Below, piece by piece: positions 32,817 through 43,244 of a DNA stretch of 64,000 bases. The notes below the pieces were generated by a model that searched no databases, was not told where the DNA came from, and was given only the letters and a program-made list of their open reading frames with translations. Location: contig NZ_VSSO01000002.1 in NCBI RefSeq assembly GCF_008312885.1, forward strand, positions 171,642 through 235,641, in the 5' to 3' direction. The position numbers and the translations under genes are program-made. The stretch comes from Lolliginicoccus suaedae. GTDB lineage: Bacteria > Actinomycetota > Actinomycetes > Mycobacteriales > Mycobacteriaceae. How positions within the stretch are numbered: the first letter of the stretch is position 1; each line of letters starts with the position of its first letter.

Positions 32817-34076
32817 GTGATCGACCTCAAGATGCTTCGTGATGATCCTGAAGCCGTGCGGGTTTCGCAGCGGGCGCGCGGGGAGGACCCCGCGCTCGTT
32901 GACGTGCTCCTCGATGCCGATGCGCAGCGCCGCGCGGCCGTCGCGGCGGCGGACTCGCTGCGCGCCGAGCAGAAGGCGCTCGGCAAGAAGGTGGGCAGGG
33001 CGGCCCCGGAGGAACGGGATGCCCTCCTTGCTGGTGCCTCCGAGCTCGCTCAGCAGGTCAAGGATGCCGGGGCCGCGCAGGCCGCGGCCAACGAGCGCCT
33101 CGTCGCGGCTCATCGGGCCATCTCCAACCTCGTGCACCCGGATGTCCCGGTAGGTGGCGAGGACGACTTCACGGTGATCGAGACGGTGGGGGAGCCGCCG
33201 GTGATCGAATCGCCCCGCGATCATCTCGAGCTGGGCGAGCGACTGGGCCTGATCGACATGGAGCGCGGCGCGAAGGTCTCTGGCTCGCGGTTCTACTTCC
33301 TCACCGGCAACGGGGCCCTGCTGCAGCTCGGCCTGCTGCAGCTCGCGATCCAGAAGGCGGTGGCGGCAGGGTTCACCCCGATGATCCCGCCGGTGCTGGT
33401 GCGCCCGGAGATCATGGGCGGCACAGGCTTCCTGGGCGCCCACGCTGACGAGGTCTACCACCTCGCCGACGATGACCTGTACCTCGTGGGGACCTCCGAG
33501 GTGCCGCTGGCTGGCTATCACTCGAGCGAGATCATCGACCTCTCGGGCGATCCCGTGCGCTATGCCGGATGGTCCTCGTGCTTCCGCCGCGAGGCCGGCA
33601 GCTACGGCAAGGACACCCGTGGCATCATCCGGGTGCACCAGTTCGACAAGGTCGAGATGTTCACCTACTGCCGTCCGGACCAGGCAGCGGCCGAGCACCA
33701 GCGGCTCCTGCAGTGGGAGAAGGACATGCTCGCCGCGATCGAGGTCCCGTACCGGGTGATCGACGTGGCGTCGGGCGACCTGGGGTCCTCGGCGGCCCGC
33801 AAGTTCGATTGCGAGGCCTGGGTGCCCACCCAGCAGACGTACCGGGAGCTGACCTCGACGTCCAATTGCACGACGTTCCAGGCCCGGCGGCTGGCGATCC
33901 GGTACCGGGACGAGAACGGCAAGCCGCAGATCGCCGCGACGCTCAATGGCACGCTGGCCACGACGCGCTGGCTCGTGGCAGTCCTCGAGAACCATCAGCA
34001 GCCTGATGGCAGCGTGCGGGTGCCCGCGGCGCTGGTCCCCTTCGTCGGGCGCGAGGTGCTCGAGCCCGTGCGCTGA
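32817..34076 (+). CDS. serS: Seryl-tRNA synthetase
   Basis: A 419-residue class II synthetase, the same length as M. tuberculosis SerS. GTG 32817 starts [20 protein letters not shown]. The N-terminal coiled-coil arm (about 28-100) binds the tRNA-Ser variable arm. Motif 2 [25 protein letters not shown] and motif 3 with [18 protein letters not shown] are present, and [14 protein letters not shown] marks the serine site. It charges tRNA-Ser. No T-box leader or tRNA gene was seen next to it. Confidence 0.95.
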   Translation: MIDLKMLRDDPEAVRVSQRARGEDPALVDVLLDADAQRRAAVAAADSLRAEQKALGKKVGRAAPEERDALLAGASELAQQVKDAGAAQAAANERLVAAHRAISNLVHPDVPVGGEDDFTVIETVGEPPVIESPRDHLELGERLGLIDMERGAKVSGSRFYFLTGNGALLQLGLLQLAIQKAVAAGFTPMIPPVLVRPEIMGGTGFLGAHADEVYHLADDDLYLVGTSEVPLAGYHSSEIIDLSGDPVRYAGWSSCFRREAGSYGKDTRGIIRVHQFDKVEMFTYCRPDQAAAEHQRLLQWEKDMLAAIEVPYRVIDVASGDLGSSAARKFDCEAWVPTQQTYRELTSTSNCTTFQARRLAIRYRDENGKPQIAATLNGTLATTRWLVAVLENHQQPDGSVRVPAALVPFVGREVLEPVR

Positions 34077-34100
34077 TGGCTGCCCTGTTCCCGCCCGGGC

Positions 34101-34613
34101 CTACTGCCCCGAGCTGCTATCGGGCCGGAACAGCATGCAGCGGGTCGTCGCGGACACGCAGAGCTTGCCGTCGCTGGTGCGGATCTCGCCGCGCGCGGTA
34201 GCGGTGGCGCGCCCGGTGTGCTCGACGATGCCGATCGCCTCGACGGGGCCAGTGCCGATGCTCACGGGTCGCAGGAACCTGGTGTTGAGGTCAAGCGTGG
34301 TGTAGCCGGTCTTCTCGGGCAAGGTCGTGCTGATGGCGAAGCCCATGGCGGAGTCGAGGATGGCGGTGAGGATCCCGCCGTGCACGGTGCCGACGGCGTT
34401 GTAGTGGTACTCGGCGGGGACGAGGCTGATCGTGGTCGTTCCGTGCTCGGCGCGGACGACCCGGAAGCCGAGGGTGCGCGCGGAGGGGGAGTGGTCGATG
34501 GTGCCGTCGGCGAGTGCCCGGATGAAGTCCAGTCCACTGAGTGAGACATGCTGTCCGGCAGTGTTTGCGGGATCTGACCAGGTGTACGTGCGTTCCCTCT
34601 CGGTGCCAGGCAT
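34101..34613 (-). CDS. PaaI-family acyl-CoA thioesterase
   Basis: A 170-residue hotdog-fold protein. The PaaI signature NAVGTVHGGILTAILDSAMGFAISTTL contains the conserved HGG loop and the catalytic Asp/Ala-rich helix; TLDLNTRFLRPVSIGTGPVEAIG follows. It hydrolyses (aryl)acyl-CoA thioesters. It is divergent from the acyltransferase operon and convergent with serS; the substrate is not predictable. Confidence 0.88.
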   Translation of the reverse strand: MPGTERERTYTWSDPANTAGQHVSLSGLDFIRALADGTIDHSPSARTLGFRVVRAEHGTTTISLVPAEYHYNAVGTVHGGILTAILDSAMGFAISTTLPEKTGYTTLDLNTRFLRPVSIGTGPVEAIGIVEHTGRATATARGEIRTSDGKLCVSATTRCMLFRPDSSSGQ

Positions 34614-34667
34614 CAATACCTCGATTCATCGGCGACAGCGTCGAGCTTCCCCGATAGGCTATGCGCC

Positions 34668-35432
34668 GTGGAACCTGTTTATGGCTCGATCGTCACGTTC
34701 GCGCGCACGCTCTTCACCGCCCAGGGACTGAGGTTCACGGTCACCGGGACCGAGCACATCCCGCGCGTGGGTGGCGCGGTCATCGCCGTCAACCACACCG
34801 GATACCTCGACTTCGCCTACGCCGGCAAGGCCGTGCTGCCGGTGAAGCGCTTCATCCGCTTCATGGCCAAGCACGAAGTGTTCGAGCACAGGGTCAGCGG
34901 TCCCCTCATGCGGGGATGCAAGCACATCCCCGTGGATCGGGTCTCCGGCGGGGACGCCTACAAGGCCGCGGTGCAAGCGCTCAAGGACGGCGAGCTCGTC
35001 GGTGTGTACCCCGAGGCCACGATCAGCCGCAGCTTCGAGCTCAAGGAGTTCAAGTCCGGCGCCGCCCGCATGGCCATCGAGGCCGGCGTGCCGATCATCC
35101 CGATCATCGTCTGGGGAGCACAACGCGTCTGGACCAAGGGCTTCCCCAAGCAGCTCGGGCGCACCCGCACACCGATCTCGGTGGCCGTCGGGGCCCCCAT
35201 CGAGCCCTTCGAGCCGGCCGCCGACCTCACTGCCAGGCTCAAGTCCGACATGCAGGAGCTCCTGCTGAAGGTGCAGGACGACTACGGCCCGCATCCCGAG
35301 GGTGCCTACTGGGTTCCCCGGCGCCTCGGCGGGAGCGCGCCCTCCCTCGAAGAGGCCACGATCCTGGATCGCAAGGACGCCGAGGCCCGGATCGCGGCGC
35401 GGCGCGCGCGGGAGGAAGCGAAAGAGCCATGA
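34668..35432 (+). CDS. 1-acyl-glycerol-3-phosphate acyltransferase family protein 1
   Basis: A 254-residue PlsC-type acyltransferase from GTG 34668. The NHxxxxD motif is NHTGYLD, and the following VYPEATISRSFELKEFK block contains the PEGT-like PEAT motif; a second conserved stretch is VPIIPIIVWGAQR. It transfers a fatty acyl group to lysophosphatidic acid or a related acceptor. It is coupled to the next acyltransferase by a 4-bp ATGA overlap, and both match the Rv3814c-Rv3816c acyltransferase cluster of M. tuberculosis. Confidence 0.9.
   Translation: MEPVYGSIVTFARTLFTAQGLRFTVTGTEHIPRVGGAVIAVNHTGYLDFAYAGKAVLPVKRFIRFMAKHEVFEHRVSGPLMRGCKHIPVDRVSGGDAYKAAVQALKDGELVGVYPEATISRSFELKEFKSGAARMAIEAGVPIIPIIVWGAQRVWTKGFPKQLGRTRTPISVAVGAPIEPFEPAADLTARLKSDMQELLLKVQDDYGPHPEGAYWVPRRLGGSAPSLEEATILDRKDAEARIAARRAREEAKEP
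35031..35086 (+). repeat. 56-bp identical tract shared by the two acyltransferase genes, copy 1
   Basis: These 56 bases are identical to 35831-35886, exactly 800 bp downstream, including every third position. They encode SFELKEFKSGAARMAIEAG. The surrounding protein sequence is much less similar. Confidence 0.85.
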
Positions 35433-36217
35433 TCTCAGCAGTGACCTCGGCCATCGCCGATGTGTTGTTCCGGCTGGTGTACCTCAAGCTCGCCGCTCTC
35501 GCCTACATCATCCAGGCGCTCCAGGGCGCGCGGCTGAAGGTCACTGGACTGGAGAACATGCCCCGGCACGGCGGGGCAGTGCTCGCGTGCAACCACATCG
35601 GCTACATGGATCCGATGTACCTCGCGCTCGTTCCGCTCATGGTCCGTCGCAGGATGCGATACCTGGGCAAGAAGGAGCTCTGGGAGCATTCGGTGACCCG
35701 CTTCCTCGCGACCGCCTCGCGCGGCATACCCGTGGATCGCTCGGCTGGCACCTCGGCCTACGAGGCAGCGGTCAAGGCACTGTGCGAGGGCGACTTCGTG
35801 GGCATCTTCCCGGAGGCCACCATCAGCCGGAGCTTCGAGCTCAAGGAGTTCAAGTCCGGCGCCGCCCGCATGGCCATCGAGGCCGGGGTGCCGGTCGTGC
35901 CGGTCGTGCTGTGGGGCACCCAGCGCATCGCCACCAAGGGGCATCCCTTCAGGATCCTGGGATGGAACCGGCAGATCCAGGCACACGTCGGGGAGCCCAT
36001 CGAGCCGGGCATGCCTCCGCAGGAGCTCCTGGACCGGCTCCACCGCGAGATGGAGGTCCTTCTCCGCGCCGCGCAGGATGCCTACGGGGCCCATCCGAAG
36101 GGGCAGCCCTGGGTGCCGGCCCGTCTCGGGGGTGCCGCGCCGACGCTGATCGAGGCCAACGCGATGGATGCCCGCGACCACGAATGGGCGCGCAGGACCG
36201 GCCCCGAGCCCGCGTAG
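35429..36217 (+). CDS. 1-acyl-glycerol-3-phosphate acyltransferase family protein 2
   Basis: A 262-residue PlsC-type acyltransferase starting at ATG 35429, 4 bp overlapping its upstream paralogue. It has an N-terminal hydrophobic segment, the catalytic NHIGYMD motif and IFPEATISRSFELKEFK, then VVPVVLWGTQR. It shares a 56-bp identical tract with the first gene, but elsewhere the two proteins differ clearly. A phospholipid acylation role is inferred from the family. Confidence 0.9.
   Translation: MISAVTSAIADVLFRLVYLKLAALAYIIQALQGARLKVTGLENMPRHGGAVLACNHIGYMDPMYLALVPLMVRRRMRYLGKKELWEHSVTRFLATASRGIPVDRSAGTSAYEAAVKALCEGDFVGIFPEATISRSFELKEFKSGAARMAIEAGVPVVPVVLWGTQRIATKGHPFRILGWNRQIQAHVGEPIEPGMPPQELLDRLHREMEVLLRAAQDAYGAHPKGQPWVPARLGGAAPTLIEANAMDARDHEWARRTGPEPA
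35831..35886 (+). repeat. 56-bp identical tract shared by the two acyltransferase genes, copy 2
   Basis: Second copy of the tract at 35031-35086, in the second acyltransferase gene. Confidence 0.85.
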
Positions 36218-36254
36218 ATGTGCCCCGAGCGAGCATCCGGGGCACGATGGAAGA

Positions 36255-37094
36255 GTGAATCCGGAACTCCTCAGTGATCTCCCCTTGCCGCTCCTCGTCG
36301 GTTCGGACGTCGATGGCACCCTGATCGATGACCAGGATCGGATCAGTCCCCGGACGCGATCGGTCCTCCACGAGCTCTCCGGGGCGGGCACGCACTTCAT
36401 TCTCGCCACCGGGCGGCCACCACGCTGGCTGGCTCCCATCATCGAGCAGATCGGTTTCGCGCCGTTGTCGGTCTGCGCGAACGGCGCGGTCATCTACGAC
36501 GCGGAGCGCGACCAGGTCCTGCACGCCGAGGAGCTCTCCACCGACACCCTGGGCTGGCTCTCCGACTGCATCCGTGCCGCCCTGCCCGGCAGCGGCATCG
36601 CTGCCGAGCGCGTGGGTCGCAGCGCCCACGATGCGGCTTCCCCGCAGTTCGTCTGCGCTCCCGGCTACGAGCATGCCTGGCTCAATCCCGATCACATCGA
36701 GCTCTCCGCGACCGAGGTGATCGCCGCGCCCGCCATCAAGCTGCTCGTCCGGCACGCGGGCATGACGAGCACCGCGATGCGTGATGTGCTCGCGCCGCTG
36801 GTGGGGGAGCGGGCCGCCATCACCTTCTCCACCGACAAGGGGCTCATCGAGCTCTCGGCGCCCGGGGTGACCAAGGCGACGGGATTCGCGTGGGTCGCGC
36901 AGCAGCTGGCCATCGCCGCGGAGCACACCGTTGCCTTCGGGGACATGCCCAATGACATCGCGATGCTCGAGTGGGTGGGCCACGGCGTGGCGATGGGCAA
37001 CTCGCACCCCGAGACAAGGGCGGCCGCTCGGGAAGTGACCTCGACCAACAACGATCATGGCGTGGCCGTGGTCCTCGAGCGCTGGTGGTCCTGA
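36255..37094 (+). CDS. Cof-type HAD hydrolase (Rv3813c-like)
   Basis: A 279-residue protein from GTG 36255. HAD motifs: VGSDVDGTLIDD (nucleophile Asp), ILATGRPPRW, K in ATGFAWVAQQ-preceding KATG, and GDMPNDIAMLEWVGHGVAMGN, the Cof-subfamily motif III/IV. The central IKLLVRHAGM region belongs to the C2 cap. It dephosphorylates small phosphorylated metabolites; specificity unknown. Order after the acyltransferases is as in Rv3814c/Rv3813c. Confidence 0.9.
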   Translation: MNPELLSDLPLPLLVGSDVDGTLIDDQDRISPRTRSVLHELSGAGTHFILATGRPPRWLAPIIEQIGFAPLSVCANGAVIYDAERDQVLHAEELSTDTLGWLSDCIRAALPGSGIAAERVGRSAHDAASPQFVCAPGYEHAWLNPDHIELSATEVIAAPAIKLLVRHAGMTSTAMRDVLAPLVGERAAITFSTDKGLIELSAPGVTKATGFAWVAQQLAIAAEHTVAFGDMPNDIAMLEWVGHGVAMGNSHPETRAAAREVTSTNNDHGVAVVLERWWS

Positions 37095-37102
37095 CACGAG
37101 GA

Positions 37103-37131
37103 GGGGCCGCGCTCGTTGCGAGCGCGGCCCC
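37103..37131. terminator. Bidirectional terminator between HAD phosphatase and amidase
   Basis: GGGGCCGCGCTCG (37103-37115) pairs perfectly with 37119-37131 around a 3-nt loop; it lies between convergent genes. Confidence 0.8.
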
Positions 37132-37160
37132 TGTTCAAGGATGGCTGGATGCAGTGCGGG

Positions 37161-39179
37161 CTATCCCGCGGCGGGTGCCGCTTCGTTGATGTGCACCGTT
37201 GCCGCCCCGGTGGCGAGATCGAACAGCATGTAGCCGTGCTCGAAGTTCACGCGGATGCCCTCGGGCGTGCTGAACTCCTCCTCGACGGGAAGGCCAAGGA
37301 GGCTGTCCTGGGCGCCGAGCGCCTCCCACTGCTCTCCGATGACTCCCCATACGGCGCGGGCGCCGGTGTTCTCCGACCAGTAGATGGTTCCGTTGGCGAA
37401 CCGGGCGAAGGTGATGCCCTCGGCCGCGGTCTCGATCGTGCTCACCGCGTCACCGAGCGCGCCCTCGACACCGCCGAGGGTGTACCAGCGCCGCGCGATC
37501 TCCTCGTCGCCAGCCGGGATGGTCTCTGCGGCGGAGTTGCGGAGCGAGGCGAGGAGCCGCTGCATGTTCTCCCCGGTGGCGCGCAGCTCGCTCGAGCTCC
37601 ACGATGCGCGGGGGGCGGGCGACTGATCGGGCTGCGGCTGTGGCTGGGGCTGCGGCTCAGGCTGGGGCTCGGGCTCCTCGGTGGGCTGTCCCGCGGGGTT
37701 CTCGCCGTTGCCGGGCTCGGCCGGGGTCTCCCCGCCCTCATCCTCGTTGCCCTCGTCCTCGTTGACCGGATCAGCAGGCTCGGTCGGGGGATCAGCAGGC
37801 TCGGTCGGCGCTGGAGCCGAGCCCTGGTACGCGGTCGCGACGTTGCGGATCAGATCCATCTGGGCGTAGCCGAGGTTGCCAGGGCAGTCGGTGTAGTTGA
37901 CGTCCCGGTGCGCGAAGATGTTCGGGAGGGTGATCGGCTGGCCCTGCGCGAGCCAGGTGTACTGCGTACCCTCCGAGTAGTGGGTCGAGGAGCCCTTCGG
38001 GCTCAGGTCCTCGAGGGCGAGGCGCCAGCCAGCAAGCTTGGCGAGGGCCTCGACCTGGGCGCGGGGCGGCGTGGTCTCCTGGTAGTGGCCGATCATGGAG
38101 TAGCCGGCGGTGTTGACGTTGAAGCCACCCGAGTGGGCGCCCTGCAGGTCCTTGTCGAGACCACCGAAGCGGCCCTCGAAGATCTGGCCATACTTGTCGA
38201 CGAGCGCGTGGTAGCCCACGTCGCACCAGCCGAGGGTCTGCGCGTGGTAGGCGTAGATGCCACGCACGATCTGCGCGGACTGGGCCTGCGTGTAGTTGTT
38301 GTTGCCCGCGGTGTGGTGCACGACCACAGCGCCGAGACCGCCATTCTCCTGGGGCGCGCGGCAGCGGATGCTCTCGTTGGCGCCCCACTGGGCACGACTG
38401 ATGACGTTGGGCCGCGAGGGAACACCGGCGATATCGGTGACCTCGCCCGCGATGTCGCTCGGGGCGTCAGCGATGGGAGCCTTGGACGGGCGGATGATGA
38501 TCGCGGTCAGGTTCTCGGCCTGCCCGGAGCGCTCGGGCGCGGGCGGCTGGCTGATCAGCGGCCGCGAGATGTCGGTGGGCTCGCCCGCCGCTGCATCGGT
38601 GGGCGCCGCCTCCTCGGGAGCGAGCGGCTCCTCGGGCTCGGTGTCGCCCTCGAGGACTGGCTCGACCTTGCCGCCGATGCTGATCTGCACGGTGTTCGTG
38701 TCGCCGGTGAAGACGACCTCGCTGGCCTCGCGGGACTCGTCGCCGATATCGCTTCCGCCATCGATGGGCTCGAGGTCGAACCATTCGGTCCAGGTCTCGT
38801 CGTCGAGCTTGGCGCGCACGAATGCCTCGGGGTCGCCGTCGCCCTCCCAGGTGAGGCCGAACATGTTGAACGAGGTGTCCTGGGTGATCTCGCGGACGAT
38901 GGGATCGCCGTGGTCGGAGATGTCGCTGACCTCGCCGGGCTCGGGCGCGAGGCTGATCTCATCGATCGATGTGGGGGCATGGTCGGTGCTGTCGTTGACA
39001 GGGGTGATCTCGACGTTACCGGCGGTCGCGCCGAGCCCAAGGAGCGTACCGGCTGCGGTGAGTCCGACGGTGACACCGAGCGTCAGGATTCGTCGTGGTT
39101 GGTGATTCGGCAACGCAGTGACTCCCTTGTTCTGCGATTGGGCGCGGCGCGTGAGAGCTGGACCGGCATCGTGCGGCAT
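37161..39179 (-). CDS. Secreted N-acetylmuramoyl-L-alanine amidase with C-terminal LGFP region
   Basis: About 672 residues from ATG 39179; a TTG at 39113 with AAGGGAG upstream would start directly at the signal peptide (PRRILTLGVTVGLTAAGTLLG), so the start is uncertain. There is an N-terminal extracellular beta region (60-230), then an Amidase_2/PGRP domain: VISRAQWGANESIRCR, AVVVHHTAGNN, YHALVDKYGQIFEGRFGG, THYSEG and IFAHRDVNYTDCPG, with Zn-binding His/His/Cys. A Pro/Glu/Gln linker is followed by LGFP repeats (GVEGALGDAVSTIE.., GAQDSLLGLPVEEEFSTPEG). It cleaves peptide from peptidoglycan; corresponds to Rv3811. Confidence 0.88.
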   Translation of the reverse strand: MPHDAGPALTRRAQSQNKGVTALPNHQPRRILTLGVTVGLTAAGTLLGLGATAGNVEITPVNDSTDHAPTSIDEISLAPEPGEVSDISDHGDPIVREITQDTSFNMFGLTWEGDGDPEAFVRAKLDDETWTEWFDLEPIDGGSDIGDESREASEVVFTGDTNTVQISIGGKVEPVLEGDTEPEEPLAPEEAAPTDAAAGEPTDISRPLISQPPAPERSGQAENLTAIIIRPSKAPIADAPSDIAGEVTDIAGVPSRPNVISRAQWGANESIRCRAPQENGGLGAVVVHHTAGNNNYTQAQSAQIVRGIYAYHAQTLGWCDVGYHALVDKYGQIFEGRFGGLDKDLQGAHSGGFNVNTAGYSMIGHYQETTPPRAQVEALAKLAGWRLALEDLSPKGSSTHYSEGTQYTWLAQGQPITLPNIFAHRDVNYTDCPGNLGYAQMDLIRNVATAYQGSAPAPTEPADPPTEPADPVNEDEGNEDEGGETPAEPGNGENPAGQPTEEPEPQPEPQPQPQPQPDQSPAPRASWSSSELRATGENMQRLLASLRNSAAETIPAGDEEIARRWYTLGGVEGALGDAVSTIETAAEGITFARFANGTIYWSENTGARAVWGVIGEQWEALGAQDSLLGLPVEEEFSTPEGIRVNFEHGYMLFDLATGAATVHINEAAPAAG
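37768..37812 (-). repeat. Short tandem repeats in the amidase linker
   Basis: The 20-base unit GGATCAGCAGGCTCGGTCGG occurs twice in a row (about 37770 and 37791), encoding repeated PTEPADP. It is a coding low-complexity repeat in the Pro/Glu linker and a place where length may vary between strains. Confidence 0.6.
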
Positions 39180-40694
<1,515 letters not shown>

Positions 40695-40757
40695 CAGCGA
40701 CCAGCGCCGCCGCGCTCACCTCTCCCGCGCCCCGCTCGAAGAAAGGCACCCCGCGCA

Positions 40758-42632
40758 GTGACCACCACCAGCTCATCCGCCCGGTCGCTCCTGCAGCGCA
40801 TCCTCCTGCCGCGACCCGGCGAGCCACTCGATGTGCGCCGCCTCTACCTCGAGGAATCGCCGACCAACCCGCGGCGGGTCCATGCCACCTCGCGGACCTC
40901 GGCGACCATCGCGGCCGAGTCCGAGATCTCGCTGTGCACCTACTTCAACGCGTTCCCCGCGAGCTACTGGCGACGCTGGAGCACCCTGGACCAGGTCGTG
41001 CTGCGCCTCGAGACCAGCGGTGCCTGCCGGGCCGATGTGTACCGGTCCAAGGCGGATGGCACGCGCATCCAGGTCGCGAGCGCCGAGGCCACCGGCAACG
41101 ACGGCGAGCTCGAGGTCGTCCTCGATCTCTCCCCGTTCGAGGATGGCGGCTGGCTCTGGCTCGACCTCAGCGCCGAGGAGGATGTCGAGATCCGCTCCGG
41201 TGGCTGGTACGCCCCGGTCGACGCCCCCGGGGAGGGCCGCGCGGCCATCGGCATCCCCACCTTCAACCGGCCCCATGATTGCGTCAAGGCGCTCACCGCG
41301 CTCGGCTCCGATCCCAAGGTGCTCGAGGTCATCGACGCGGTGATCATCCCGGACCAGGGCACCCGCAAGGCCAAGGACGAGCCTGGGTTCGCCGAGGCCG
41401 CCGCGGTGCTCGGTGATCGCCTGCGCATCCACGACCAGGGCAACATCGGTGGCTCCGGCGGCTACTCGCGCGTCATGTACGAGGCCCTGCGCACCACCGA
41501 TAGCCCGTACATCCTGTTCATGGATGACGACATCGAGATCGAGCCCGACTCCATCCTGCGCGCCATCGCGTTCGCCCGGTTCGCCCGCCAGCCGCTGCTC
41601 GTCGGCGGGCAGATGCTGAACCTGCAGAACCGCGCCCACCTGCACGTGATGGGTGAAGTAGTCCGGTTTGGCGAGTTCGTGTGGGGCCCGGCGCCGCACA
41701 CTGAGTACGACCATGACTTCGCGGGCGAGCCGCTCGCGGAATCCCCCGATCTGCACCGGCGCATCGATGTCACCTACAACGCCTGGTGGATGTGCCTGAT
41801 CCCGCGGAGCGTGGCCGAGCAGCTCGGCCAGCCCCTCCCGCTGTTCATCAAGTGGGACGATGCCGAGTACGGGCTGCGCGCCGCCGCCGCCGGGTACCCC
41901 ACGGTGACTCTCCCCGGCACCGCTATCTGGCACATGGCCTGGTCCGACAAGGACGACGTCATCGACTGGCAGGCGTACTACCACATGCGCAACCGGCTGA
42001 TCGTGGCCGCGCTGCACAATCCCGGGGGCGCGCGGGCGCTGGTCAAGAGCACCATGAAGCCGTTGCTCAAGCACCTGCTGTGCCTCGAGTACTCCACCGT
42101 GGCGCTGCAGAACGAAGCCATCAAGGATTTCCTCGCCGGGCCCGGCATCCTCTTCGACGAGCTGCCGACTTCTCTTGCCAAGGTGCAGAAGATCCGTGCG
42201 GAGTACCCGGACGCCGTCGTGGCGGGCTCGGCGACGGATCTGCCCCTGCCGTCGGGCAGCGATATCGGATCGGTGGGCCTGCCGGTGACGACCCCGGCGA
42301 AGCTCAAGAGGTTCGGCCGCGCTGTGGTGCACAACCTGCGCCCCGCCAAGCCCGCGCACCACGAGCGCCCGCAGCTCAATGTCGCCACCCTCGATGCACG
42401 GTGGTTCCTGCTGTCCCAGGTGGATGGCGTGACCGTGACGACCGCCGATGGTCGTGGCGTGGTCTACCGCAAGCGTGATCGCGCTGTCGCTGCACGCTTG
42501 CTCAAGGAAGCACTGGGCCTTCGTCGGGAGCTCGAGAAGCGCTTCCCGGAGCTGCAGGCCGCTTATCGTTCAGCGTTTCCCGAGCTGACCAGCCGCGAGC
42601 GCTGGGGCGAGTTCTTCGCCCAGTACGACTGA
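40758..42632 (+). CDS. glfT2: Galactofuranosyltransferase GlfT2
   Basis: A 624-residue GT2 enzyme from GTG 40758 with GAAAGG ribosome-binding site. An N-terminal beta region (about 1-155) is followed by the GT-A domain: AIGIPTFNRPHDC, LFMDDDIEIEPDS (the metal-binding DDD), YNAWWMCLIPRSVAEQL, FIKWDDAEYGLRAAAAG (catalytic Asp of WDDAE) and IWHMAWSDKDDVIDWQ. The C-terminal helical region follows. It polymerises the bifunctional beta-1,5/1,6 galactan chain on decaprenyl-diphospho-GlcNAc-Rha at the inner face of the membrane. Orthologue of Rv3808c. Confidence 0.95.
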   Translation: MTTTSSSARSLLQRILLPRPGEPLDVRRLYLEESPTNPRRVHATSRTSATIAAESEISLCTYFNAFPASYWRRWSTLDQVVLRLETSGACRADVYRSKADGTRIQVASAEATGNDGELEVVLDLSPFEDGGWLWLDLSAEEDVEIRSGGWYAPVDAPGEGRAAIGIPTFNRPHDCVKALTALGSDPKVLEVIDAVIIPDQGTRKAKDEPGFAEAAAVLGDRLRIHDQGNIGGSGGYSRVMYEALRTTDSPYILFMDDDIEIEPDSILRAIAFARFARQPLLVGGQMLNLQNRAHLHVMGEVVRFGEFVWGPAPHTEYDHDFAGEPLAESPDLHRRIDVTYNAWWMCLIPRSVAEQLGQPLPLFIKWDDAEYGLRAAAAGYPTVTLPGTAIWHMAWSDKDDVIDWQAYYHMRNRLIVAALHNPGGARALVKSTMKPLLKHLLCLEYSTVALQNEAIKDFLAGPGILFDELPTSLAKVQKIRAEYPDAVVAGSATDLPLPSGSDIGSVGLPVTTPAKLKRFGRAVVHNLRPAKPAHHERPQLNVATLDARWFLLSQVDGVTVTTADGRGVVYRKRDRAVAARLLKEALGLRRELEKRFPELQAAYRSAFPELTSRERWGEFFAQYD

Positions 42633-42646
42633 CCCCGAGGATCTCA

Positions 42647-43186
42647 ATGACCCACTTGATGGAACCGATCGGCCCTGCCGAGGGCGAGGCCGCAGTCCTG
42701 GTGGCGGTGCAGCGAATGATCGCGCACCGGCCCGGCGTGCTCGGTGCTACGCGCTTGATGTCGCATTTCGGGGAGCATGCCCTCGGCTGGGTAGCGGTCG
42801 CCGGGATCGGCGCGCTCGCCGACCCCGCCCGGCGCAAGCGCTGGGGCGCGGTAGCGGTCGGTGCGGTCGGCGCCCATGCCGCGAGCATCGCGATCAAGCG
42901 CGTCGTGCGGCGCCGCAGGCCACATCATCCCGATATTGTGGTCAACGTTGCTACACCGAGCCAACTGAGCTTTCCGTCATCACATGCAACATCGAGCACC
43001 GCGGCAGCGATTCTCCTGGGAAGGCTCACCGGTCTGCCCATCGCGGCGGCCGTGGTACCACCCATGCTGCTCTCCCGGCTGGTCCTTGGCGTGCACTATC
43101 CGACGGATGTGCTGACCGGGGCAGCGGTGGGAGCGGCCTCCGCCACGCTCGTGGGGGTCGCCGAGCGCAAGCTCGGGTGGGCATAA
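42647..43186 (+). CDS. PAP2-family decaprenyl-phosphoryl phosphoribose phosphatase (Rv3807c-like)
   Basis: A 179-residue PAP2 membrane phosphatase. The three catalytic motifs are AIKRVVRRRRPHH (KxxxxxxRP), LSFPSSHATSS (PSGH-like) and SRLVLGVHYPTDVL (SRxxxxxHxxxD). It lies between glfT2 and ubiA with only 14 bp to the former. The Rv3807c protein is the proposed phosphatase that removes the 5-phosphate of decaprenyl-phosphoryl-5-phosphoribose on the way to DPA, the arabinose donor; the function is inferred by context and family. Confidence 0.88.
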   Translation: MTHLMEPIGPAEGEAAVLVAVQRMIAHRPGVLGATRLMSHFGEHALGWVAVAGIGALADPARRKRWGAVAVGAVGAHAASIAIKRVVRRRRPHHPDIVVNVATPSQLSFPSSHATSSTAAAILLGRLTGLPIAAAVVPPMLLSRLVLGVHYPTDVLTGAAVGAASATLVGVAERKLGWA

Positions 43187-43244
43187 GCTACTGGTGTCCG
43201 AATTGGGCGCCGCCAAACATGACTAGAAATGGTCGAGAGGGGTA

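Noticed and set aside
36255..36260. ATG at 36247 as start of the HAD gene
   Set aside because: ATG GAA GAG is followed immediately by TGA, so it cannot start the protein; the GTG at 36255 in the coding frame is used.
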